A DNA stretch of 64,000 bases, from contig JAJXUE010000005.1 of NCBI GenBank assembly GCA_021783135.1, forward strand, positions 1-64,000. The letters run 5' to 3'. The notes beneath the pieces were generated by a model, which had not been told where the DNA came from, did no database searches, and saw only the letters and a program-made list of their open reading frames with translations. Positions 15,242-22,598 of the stretch are shown piece by piece; position 1 is the first letter of the stretch; the number at the start of each line of letters is the position of its first letter. Position numbers and translations under genes: made by a program. This DNA is from Bacillota bacterium. Lineage in GTDB: Bacteria; Bacillota; Desulfitobacteriia; Desulfitobacteriales; JAJXUE01.

Positions 15242-16648
15242 ATGTCCATTGCCAGAGTCCCCGACAGTCCCAAACCTGAAGACCAAGAGCCAAAGCCTAA
15301 CGCAAAGTCAAAAAATTTGCTGCATAACAAAACAATTAAAGCTATCCTGCAAAGCCCATGGTTTCCCGGCATTATTCAGGTTCCGGTTTTGCTGGTTTTT
15401 GCTCTTATAGTATTTGAACTGGTAGCAGGTCCCAGCGATGCCCATGGTAATTTTGGTACAGCGGGAACTTGGGTGTTGTGGTGGCCGTTAATTCCTATCA
15501 TTTTAATTGTTTTGGGACGTTTCTGGTGTGCTATTTGTCCCTTTGCGACTGTAAGCGACTGGGTGCAAAAGTGGGTTGGCAACCAACGACCTGTGCCCAA
15601 GTTCCTTAAGAAGTATGGTATTTGGTTAATCGACATTTTCTTTATCCTGATTACTTGGTCTGATCATGTTGTCGGGATTGTGGAAAATCCACGTGGCTCA
15701 GGCACACTGTTACTGCTCATAACTACCGGTGTAATTGCCAGCGGGGCATTTTTTGAACGGCGTACTTGGTGTAGATACTTGTGTTTTTTGGGTGGGCTTT
15801 CCGGCAACTATGCCCGTTCCGGTGGCTTGGAACTGAGCGCAACCCCGGAAAAGTGCGCTAGTTGTAAAACTCAATCCTGCTATAAAGGGAATGAAAAAGC
15901 ACCGGGCTGCCCGATGTTTGAATTTCCGCGCACAATGGATAGCATGGCAAGCTGTAACTTGTGTGCCAACTGCATTAAATCCTGCCCAAATGACTCAATT
16001 CAGTTGCACACGCGGATTCCCAGTACAGGCCTTTGGTTTATTAATAAGCCGAAATTTGAGGAATCATTTTTAGCGATCATAATTATGGGCATTGTGTTTG
16101 TGCAGAATATAACGATGATAAGCATCTGGCAGCCTATCCTTACAGCCTTACAAAATATTGTCGGCACGACAAATTACTATATAACATTTACAATTACTTT
16201 TATAATTGCGATGGGTCTACCTGTCTTGGCCCTTTTCGCTGCTAGTTGGGGAGCAAAATTGGCAAACGGCAAAAAAACAGTGGAAAATTTCGCCCGCTTT
16301 GGCTATTCCTTAATTCCCTTGGATTTGGCCGGACACATCGCGCACAATCTTTTTCACCTTCTAGCAGAAGGAAAGTCGGTGTATTTTACTTTTCTAGCAC
16401 TATTCGGCCAGGCAATTCCGAACGGATCTACGGCTTTGGTCGCCACTCCAACTATTCAGCTCATGCAATTTATCTTGATTGCCCTGGGCACGATTGGTTC
16501 CGGTTATGCCGCTTATAGAATAGCTAAGCATAACTTTGGCGGGGAAGGCAAGACTGCGGGCAGCTTCGTGCCCTATGGGGTGTTAATTGTAGTCTTGGCG
16601 GCTATCAATGTTTACCTGTTTACGTTGCCGATGTCGATGCGGATGTAA
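15242..16648 (+). CDS. Polytopic membrane [4Fe-4S] protein, NapH/NosR/CcoG-like
   Basis: 468 residues. Membrane helices near 40-65 and 75-95 precede CAICPF at about 98-103. A second CxxxC segment follows (RRTWCRYLCFLGG). Next is a soluble ferredoxin-like part with CASCKTQSC and CNLCANCIKSCPNDSI, enough Cys for two [4Fe-4S] clusters. Four or five more helices fill the C-terminal half. The polyferredoxin families with CxxCP in membrane loops include NapH, NosR and the Cu(II) reductase CcoG. It should pass electrons across or along the membrane. Co-transcription with the Met-rich protein from the sigma-54 promoter suggests a shared metal or redox role. The electron donor and acceptor are unknown. 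Confidence 0.85.
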   Translation: MSIARVPDSPKPEDQEPKPNAKSKNLLHNKTIKAILQSPWFPGIIQVPVLLVFALIVFELVAGPSDAHGNFGTAGTWVLWWPLIPIILIVLGRFWCAICPFATVSDWVQKWVGNQRPVPKFLKKYGIWLIDIFFILITWSDHVVGIVENPRGSGTLLLLITTGVIASGAFFERRTWCRYLCFLGGLSGNYARSGGLELSATPEKCASCKTQSCYKGNEKAPGCPMFEFPRTMDSMASCNLCANCIKSCPNDSIQLHTRIPSTGLWFINKPKFEESFLAIIIMGIVFVQNITMISIWQPILTALQNIVGTTNYYITFTITFIIAMGLPVLALFAASWGAKLANGKKTVENFARFGYSLIPLDLAGHIAHNLFHLLAEGKSVYFTFLALFGQAIPNGSTALVATPTIQLMQFILIALGTIGSGYAAYRIAKHNFGGEGKTAGSFVPYGVLIVVLAAINVYLFTLPMSMRM

Positions 16649-16680
16649 ATTTTGTTGTTTCATTGCTACTTTTATAGCTT

Positions 16681-16715
16681 AGGCTCAGTCAGGGTAATCC
16701 TGCTGAGCCTATTTT
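16681..16715. terminator. Terminator between polyferredoxin gene and MFS remnant
   Basis: AGGCTCAG at 16681-16688 pairs with CTGAGCCT at 16703-16710, with an inner CAGG/CCTG pair, followed by ATTTT. It lies between convergent genes and can act in both directions. Confidence 0.7.
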
Positions 16716-17224
16716 CATTCTTGTTCTAAAGTTTTGACGCCAAGGAGTTCAGGGAATAGCTTCATCCACATTAACGCTACGATAATCGTCCCTATGCCGC
16801 CAATCACGACCGAGGGTACTGTACCAAACCAGGCAGCCGTGGTTCCGGACTCGAACTCTCCCAGTTGGTTAGATGTGCCGATAAACAAACTATTCACCGC
16901 ACTGACCCTCCCGCGCATTTCATCGGGGGTCTTTAGTTGCACCAAAGCTGACCTGATCACAACGCTGACAACATCTGATGCGCCTAAAACTGTAAGCGCG
17001 GCTATTGACAGGGCAAAAGAAGTCGATACAGCAAAAACTAGGGTTGAGATACCAAATATAATGACTGCATAAAACATGATGCGTCCAACGCGCCGACGGA
17101 TAGGATGACGTGCTAAAAATAACGACATGATTACTGCACCAACAGCCGGTGCGGCACGCATAAGGCCCAATCCTGCCGGACCGGTATGAAAAATGTCCTG
17201 CGCAAATCTACGTGTGGTTCGGCA
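16715..17224 (-). pseudogene. Truncated MFS transporter (C-terminal half only)
   Basis: About 170 codons that read as the C-terminal half of a major facilitator transporter of the EntS-like MFS_3 group. The segment DIFHTGPAGLGLMRAAPAVGA corresponds to the loop and helix that begin the second six-helix bundle. The motif TPDEMRGRVSAV is also present. An intact member has about 400-420 residues, so the first half is missing. On the minus strand the frame is closed by a TAA at 17225-17227, just beyond the recognisable homology, and no N-terminal half is found upstream. An internal ATG at 17168-17170 could start a 151-residue protein, but this would lack half the fold. It is treated as a decayed gene. 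Confidence 0.75.
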
Positions 17225-17398
17225 TTACTGTGAAGGTAATGTGGTATTGACCAATACATGGTTTGATAAGAAATATAGAGGAAAACGTCAATTTGACGAG
17301 AAGTAAAAGTAAATAGATTTAGAGAAAAGTGCTAATTAAATTTTTTCAGATATTTGGGTACTAAATATTGTAAGTTGTGACTTAAAGGAGGATGAGTT

Positions 17399-19711
17399 AT
17401 GGATAGTCAGCTAGGAGAGGATTATTTCCATTCGATTCAAATGTTAATTCGCAATTTCAGTGTTTCTGGTACTGAACAGGATTTTTTTGATAACGTTGTC
17501 GACCTGATTCAAACCGTAAGTGGGTGTCGGTTTATTGGCATTCGGATGTTGGATGAAACAGGTTTTATTCCGTACCAATCTTACGTTGGTTTTAGTCAAG
17601 AATTTTGGGAACACGAAAATGTGCTGTCAGGTGATAAATCCATTATCAATCCAAACGGTGCGTTGGTAAGTAATGATACCACATTAGCTAACTTTGTTGG
17701 CTTGACTAAAGAGGAGCGGGATAGTTTTCGTGCAGCGTGTGTCAATGCCGGGAATCGAAGTCTAGCCATAATACCGATTGTTTATCGTAACATTACTATA
17801 GGAGTTATTCACATAGCAGATCCACTCCCCAATCAGATTAGCGTTGCAACTATTGAGTTTGTCGAGTCTATTGCTCCGCTTATCGGGGAAGTGATTGATC
17901 GAGGTAAGATTGAGCAGTCGCTGGAAATAAGTCGCTATAACCAAGAAATAATCAAAAATATTGTGAGTGGCATCAGCAGTCTTGCCTATGTCGTGAATGT
18001 TGCCTCCTTTGAGATTATTTATGCTAACAACTCTTTGTTCGAACTTAGCGGCCAAGACTTCACTGGAGCCAAGTGTTATGAAATATTTAACCGTGTGTCG
18101 GCCTGCCCGGATTGTCCTATCCAGGCTAATCCCCTTGAGCAATGTACAGGACAATGCTGGGAGCGTTACGAGGTCAGTTCAGATCGGTATTATATTGCGG
18201 AGCAGAAACTAATTAGGTGGCCGGATGGAAAGAACGTTAATGCTGCTTTTGTATCGGATATCACGCAACAAAAACAGACGGAAAAGGCCCTGCAAGCAGC
18301 TAATACGCAATTAGAACATTCTGTGAGTGAATTACAAGACCTAGGGACATCACTCGAAGAAGAAATCATGGAACGCGCCGCGGCCCAGGAAGAATTAAAT
18401 CAAAAAAATGAGGAATTTAGGAAACTTGCTTATTTTGATGTATTAACCGGTCTGCCGAACCGTGCCTTTATTAACAAGAAACTAGCAGAGGAAGTGGCCA
18501 AGAGTCTGTGCGGTGAAGGTTTCGGCGTGGTCTATTTTATCGACTTGGATGATCTTAAGTTGGTAAATGATACCTTCGGGCATACGTACGGTGATGCGCT
18601 CATTTGCACGGCAGGACAATGGCTCGTGCGAGAATTTGGCGAAGGCACTTTTGTCGGGCGTATCGGCGGGGATGAGTTTATGGTCATCGTGCCTGGCGAG
18701 CGCGATCCCCTCAAGATTAGTCATGCAGCTGATCGCATTATTAAGCTCTTTGATCAGGAGATAGAGGTACTGGGAGTGCACTTTCATGTTTCAGCCAGTT
18801 TAGGTATTGCCAGTTATCCTGAAAATGGCGTTGACGCCGAGGAGATTTTCAAAAATGCGGATAACGCAATGTACGCTGCGAAAAAATCCGGCAAAAACAG
18901 GTGGCGTTTTTATAAGCCAGAGATGCAGATGGAGGCTTATGGGCACATATTATTATCATATAATCTACGCAAGGCTGTTGAACAAGACGAATTTTTCCTG
19001 CACTATCAGCCGCTAGTGCAGATCAGCAATGGTTCCATCATAGGATTTGAAGCTTTAATCAGGTGGAATAGCTCGTTTGGCGAGCCGATACCTCCGTTAG
19101 CCTTTATACCGCTTGCGGAACAAAATGGGCTGATTCATGCCATCGGTAAACGGGTCTTAAGTGAAGCCTGTTTGTTTGCCAGGCGGGTATCTGACAGCGG
19201 GCTAGGTGATATTCGTATAGCTGTGAACGTGTCTCCCTATCAGTTATGCAGTGTTGATTTTATCAAGAACGTACGGGAAGCCTTGGCAAAAGCTGCAATA
19301 GCACCTGGAAGACTTGAACTGGAAATCACTGAGAATGCCCTCATCGCTTCGTTGGAGGACAGCCTGGCTAATCTTAATGAGCTAAAGACTATGGGAGTTC
19401 GCTTGGCGCTCGATGATTTTGGTACCGGGTACTCATCCTTGACTTATTTGCAACAGTTGCCGGTAGACATTCTGAAGATTGATAAATCGTTTATCGATAT
19501 GCTGATAGCTGCAGGAACGAAAAAGGAAATAATCGGGGCTATTGTGGACATGGCACATGTCATGGACTTGTCGGTCGTTGCCGAAGGAGTGGAAACCTCG
19601 GCACAACTGGAGTATTTAACCAACTGTGGGTGTGACTATTATCAAGGCTATTTTAAGAGCCGGCCTGTTGCAGAAGATGCAGCGCTACAGCTGCTTGCGA
19701 AGAATATATAA
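17399..19711 (+). CDS. GAF-PAS-GGDEF-EAL cyclic-di-GMP signalling protein
   Basis: 770 residues, no membrane helix, so cytoplasmic. A GAF-like domain (about 15-165) is followed by a PAS domain (about 185-295) with a Cys-rich loop (CPDCP, then CTGQC). A coiled linker leads to the GGDEF domain, with an intact GGDEF at 423-427. The EAL domain has its signature at about 551-553 and the DDFGTGYSSLTYL and KIDKSFI motifs. Both cyclase and phosphodiesterase motifs look intact. AAAGGAGGATG precedes the ATG. The TetR gene starts 45 bp downstream, and co-transcription is possible but not required. Confidence 0.95.
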   Translation: MDSQLGEDYFHSIQMLIRNFSVSGTEQDFFDNVVDLIQTVSGCRFIGIRMLDETGFIPYQSYVGFSQEFWEHENVLSGDKSIINPNGALVSNDTTLANFVGLTKEERDSFRAACVNAGNRSLAIIPIVYRNITIGVIHIADPLPNQISVATIEFVESIAPLIGEVIDRGKIEQSLEISRYNQEIIKNIVSGISSLAYVVNVASFEIIYANNSLFELSGQDFTGAKCYEIFNRVSACPDCPIQANPLEQCTGQCWERYEVSSDRYYIAEQKLIRWPDGKNVNAAFVSDITQQKQTEKALQAANTQLEHSVSELQDLGTSLEEEIMERAAAQEELNQKNEEFRKLAYFDVLTGLPNRAFINKKLAEEVAKSLCGEGFGVVYFIDLDDLKLVNDTFGHTYGDALICTAGQWLVREFGEGTFVGRIGGDEFMVIVPGERDPLKISHAADRIIKLFDQEIEVLGVHFHVSASLGIASYPENGVDAEEIFKNADNAMYAAKKSGKNRWRFYKPEMQMEAYGHILLSYNLRKAVEQDEFFLHYQPLVQISNGSIIGFEALIRWNSSFGEPIPPLAFIPLAEQNGLIHAIGKRVLSEACLFARRVSDSGLGDIRIAVNVSPYQLCSVDFIKNVREALAKAAIAPGRLELEITENALIASLEDSLANLNELKTMGVRLALDDFGTGYSSLTYLQQLPVDILKIDKSFIDMLIAAGTKKEIIGAIVDMAHVMDLSVVAEGVETSAQLEYLTNCGCDYYQGYFKSRPVAEDAALQLLAKNI

Positions 19712-19755
19712 AATGTCTAAGATATAGCTATGCTAATTTGATTGTGGGAGGTAAA

Positions 19756-20319
19756 ATGTCTAGTTCACAGCTGACCAAAAGAGCCCTGGCAAATTCCCTC
19801 AAGGAGTTAATGCAGCATACGCAGCTCAATAAGATTTCGGTTCAGAACATCACGGACAGCTGTGGTCTTAACCGGCAGACTTTTTACTATCATTTTCACG
19901 ACATATTTGAGTTATTGGGCTGGATCTACGCCACTGAGGCTATTGACAGTGTTGATGCTTACAAGAACTATACAAACTGGCCGGAAGGTTTGCAGCGGAT
20001 ATTTATGTATATTGAAAGAAATCGTGCATTTTGCCTCAATACCTTAAATTCCTTAGGGCGCGATCATCTAGACACATATCTGTATGCAGTAACCTTTGAA
20101 TTAATTATGGGCGTTGTAATTGAACTTGCCGCTGACCTGCAGGTTGAACCGGAAGCTAAGAAATTCTTGGCTAATTTCTATACCCTGGCTTTTTCCGGGC
20201 TGGTCATTCAGTGGATGAAAAACGGCATGAAAGATAAACCAGAGCTAATAATCAGTCGACTTAGCGAATTGCTGGAGGGCAACTTTTTGAAGGCCTTGCA
20301 AAGATATGCTAAAGGGTGA
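19756..20319 (+). CDS. TetR-family transcription regulator
   Basis: 187 residues. The N-terminal helix-turn-helix (KISVQNITDSCGLNRQTFYYHFHDIFEL) is typical of the TetR family, and the C-terminal half is the DhaS/TetR_C_7 type of ligand or coactivator domain. GGGAGGT is 4 bases before the ATG at 19756, and a TTG 18 bases upstream is less likely. The oleate hydratase gene lies 154 bp downstream on the same strand with a dyad in between, so control of that gene is a reasonable inference. Confidence 0.9.
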   Translation: MSSSQLTKRALANSLKELMQHTQLNKISVQNITDSCGLNRQTFYYHFHDIFELLGWIYATEAIDSVDAYKNYTNWPEGLQRIFMYIERNRAFCLNTLNSLGRDHLDTYLYAVTFELIMGVVIELAADLQVEPEAKKFLANFYTLAFSGLVIQWMKNGMKDKPELIISRLSELLEGNFLKALQRYAKG

Positions 20320-20340
20320 CTTTTGACACTTTTGTAGTTT

Positions 20341-20357
20341 TGTCTAAAAACCAGACA
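20341..20357. promoter_or_regulatory. 17-bp dyad upstream of oleate hydratase, candidate TetR operator
   Basis: TGTCT at 20341-20345 and AGACA at 20353-20357 are a perfect inverted pair with 7 bases between. It sits between the TetR gene and ohyA, about 115-130 bp before the ohyA start. The size fits a TetR-type operator. There is no direct proof. Confidence 0.4.
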
Positions 20358-20473
20358 GCCACTAACAATTGTGCATGCCCTTTTGCAGCCGTCCGCTCTA
20401 TAGTTAAGGTGTTGGGAACAGCCAAGTTAAGGCGTTCTTAGCACGCATTTTTTAACTGTGGAGGGTGGTTAAT

Positions 20474-22066
20474 ATGATAAAGGAACATGCTAACAAACAT
20501 GCCAACCAACAGGTATATTTTGTCGGAGGCGGGATAGGGTCGCTGGCGGGTGCTGCCTTTTTAGTGCGCGACTGTGATTTCCCCGGCCCCAATATTCATA
20601 TTCTGGAAGAGATGAATATTCTGGGCGGTAGCAATGATGGGGCAGGTAACCCGGACCAAGGTTATGTAATTCGCGGTGGCAGGATGCTTAATGATGAAGT
20701 ATATGAAAATACCTGGGATTTGCTGCTGTCCATTCCGTCTTTAGATGATCCGCACAAATCAGTCAGGGAAGAAATTATTGCATTTGACACGGCCCACCCT
20801 ACCCATTCTAAGGCCAGATTGGTCAATAAGGAGGGTGAAATTGAGGACGTCCTGTCGATGGGGTTTGACCTTGCGGACAGAATTGCTCTGGCGAAAATGA
20901 TGGTTGCGCCGGAGGCCCAAATGGGCAAGGCGCTCATTAATGATTGGTTTGGGCCGCATTTCTTCGAGACGAATTTCTGGTACATGTGGGCGACAACTTT
21001 TGCGTTTCAGCCTTGGCATAGTGCGGTGGAATTCAAGCGATATCTAGTGCGCTTCATCCATGAGTTCCCGCGCATTCAAACCTTGGAAGGTGTGACCAGA
21101 ACCACTTATAATCAATACGATTCTATCATCCTGCCTCTACAGAACTACGTTGCCGGGCACGGTGTTGATTTTGCCATGCAATGTACGGTAACTGACTTAG
21201 ACTTTACCGCCTCGGCTGATATTACCGTGAGCAAAATTCACTATGTTAAAGGCGGGGTAGCCGGAAGTATTGAGCTCGCACCGGATGACTTGGTAATAGT
21301 TACGAACGGCTCGATGACGGAAGGATATGGCTTGGGTTCAATGACCAAGGCGCCAAGCCTGAACGGTAAGGGGAGCTCCTGGCAGCTATGGGACAAGATA
21401 GCTGCGAAAAAACCGGGTTTAGGCAATCCGTCTGCTTTTGACGATCACATTCAAGGTTCGAAATGGGAATCCTTCACGGTGACTTGTCAGGATGCGAAAT
21501 TCTTCGATTTGATGGAGCAGTTTTCCCGCAATCAAGCCGGAAGCGGTGCGCTGGTTACCTTTAAAGATTCAAGCTGGTTTATGTCGATTGTGTTAGCGCA
21601 CCAACCGCATTTTAGAAACCAACCAGAACACGTCAAGGTGTTTTGGGGCTATGGGCTGTATCCTGACAATGTGGGTGATTATGTCCGTAAAAGAATGTCG
21701 GATTGTACAGGCGAAGAAATATTAACTGAACTGCTGCACCATCTCAAATTTGACCAGGACATGGCTGCTATCATCCAATCCGCTAACTGCATTCCTTGCA
21801 TGATGCCTTTTATCACGGCGCAATTTATGCCGCGCGCCCTTGGCGACAGGCCGCAAGTTGTACCTGAAGGCTCAACAAACCTGGCCTTCATCGGGCAATT
21901 TTGTGAAATACCAGATGATGTGGTATTTACGGAAGAATATTCAGTGCGGGCGGCCCGCATCGCGGTGTACCAGTTGTTGGGCATCAATAAACCCGTTGCC
22001 CCGATTAATCAGTACCAATATGATGTCAGGACCTTGTTTAATTCATTTATAACATCCTTCAGATAA
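20474..22066 (+). CDS. ohyA: Oleate hydratase (FAD-dependent fatty acid hydratase)
   Basis: 530 residues. The FAD-binding start reads VYFVGGGIGSLAGAAFLVRD, then EEMNILGGSNDGAG and RGGRMLNDEVYENTWDLL, which are characteristic of the bacterial 10-linoleic hydratase (MCRA) family. The enzyme adds water to the cis-9 double bond of oleic and related acids to give 10-hydroxy acids, which detoxifies free unsaturated fatty acids. Known members have 560-650 residues, so this is a shorter form. GGAGGG sits 8 bases before the ATG at 20474. A strong terminator follows at 22150-22180. It is likely regulated by the TetR protein upstream. Confidence 0.92.
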   Translation: MIKEHANKHANQQVYFVGGGIGSLAGAAFLVRDCDFPGPNIHILEEMNILGGSNDGAGNPDQGYVIRGGRMLNDEVYENTWDLLLSIPSLDDPHKSVREEIIAFDTAHPTHSKARLVNKEGEIEDVLSMGFDLADRIALAKMMVAPEAQMGKALINDWFGPHFFETNFWYMWATTFAFQPWHSAVEFKRYLVRFIHEFPRIQTLEGVTRTTYNQYDSIILPLQNYVAGHGVDFAMQCTVTDLDFTASADITVSKIHYVKGGVAGSIELAPDDLVIVTNGSMTEGYGLGSMTKAPSLNGKGSSWQLWDKIAAKKPGLGNPSAFDDHIQGSKWESFTVTCQDAKFFDLMEQFSRNQAGSGALVTFKDSSWFMSIVLAHQPHFRNQPEHVKVFWGYGLYPDNVGDYVRKRMSDCTGEEILTELLHHLKFDQDMAAIIQSANCIPCMMPFITAQFMPRALGDRPQVVPEGSTNLAFIGQFCEIPDDVVFTEEYSVRAARIAVYQLLGINKPVAPINQYQYDVRTLFNSFITSFR

Positions 22067-22149
22067 GCTAACATTGTTCAGATGGGTAGGTGCGTTCTAC
22101 ACAGGTGCACAGTTAAGGTGCACTGCTCCGACGCTCTAAATAGACATAT

Positions 22150-22180
22150 AAAAAGCCACCGTTCACAGCGGTGGCTTTTT
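22150..22180 (+). terminator. Intrinsic terminator of ohyA
   Basis: A perfect 12-bp stem, AAAAAGCCACCG with CGGTGGCTTTTT, around a 7-base loop and ending in a T-run. It marks the end of the ohyA transcript, 6 bp before repeat copy A. Confidence 0.9.
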
Positions 22181-22186
22181 GTGGTA

Positions 22187-22430
22187 CTATCCTGAAACTA
22201 GCTTCGGGTCGCTGGGGTCGAGTTTACTTTCTGCTCCGTTTCGCAGACTACGTCGCCTAGCATACTTTTCGGTTCGCTTCCTCACTTCCGCAAACGTAGC
22301 CTTAAATTGGGCGCGAGCATGCGTGCTCTCGTTAGGGCGCTCGTCGAGCATGCTAACGGCGCCTCCGTAATGCTTCTCTGCGCAGAAAGTAAACTCACCC
22401 TTTAGCTAATCGGCCCCAGCGGAAGATAGT
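22187..22430. repeat. Palindromic repeat element, copy A (inverted relative to copy B)
   Basis: A ~220-bp unit whose reverse complement recurs at 26110-26365 with roughly 90 percent identity by eye. Inside are perfect 15-bp inverted ends, GAGTTTACTTTCTGC at 22220-22234 and GCAGAAAGTAAACTC at 22382-22396. Outside these is a further pair, CGCTGGGG at 22210-22217 and CCCCAGCG at 22414-22421. The interior is also partly self-complementary (GCCTAGCAT against ATGCTAACGGC). No open frame of convincing length or family is present. It could be a non-autonomous MITE-like element or a structured RNA. It occupies most of the 532-bp gap between ohyA and addB. Confidence 0.8.
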
Positions 22431-22436
22431 ACGAGG

Positions 22437-22473
22437 AAAAGCGCGCGCAGAGGAAATCGATGCGCGCTTTTCT
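22437..22473 (+). terminator. Second intrinsic terminator, between repeat A and addB
   Basis: AAAAGCGCGC at 22437-22446 pairs with GCGCGCTTTT at 22462-22471 around a 15-base loop, followed by CTT. No gene lies between this and the ohyA terminator, only repeat A. The remaining 125 bp to addB are AT-rich and contain TATAAT-like sequences but no clear promoter. Confidence 0.7.
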
Positions 22474-22598
22474 TATCAGCTTGTCTAGTCTACAGCCAGG
22501 ATTACGGAGCTGGAAGATGGACATACGCTGTATATAATGTCTGCTATCTGTGTTACATTTATAATAGTTAAAAGCAATTACCGATATGGAGTGCGAGT

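Noticed and set aside
20372-20390. Possible sigma-54 -12/-24 element upstream of oleate hydratase (TGCATG...TTTTGCA)
   Set aside because: The -24 element lacks the invariant GG, so it is not credible.
22179-22370. 63-codon open frame inside repeat copy A
   Set aside because: It has no ribosome binding site or family similarity, and the region is a self-complementary repeat.
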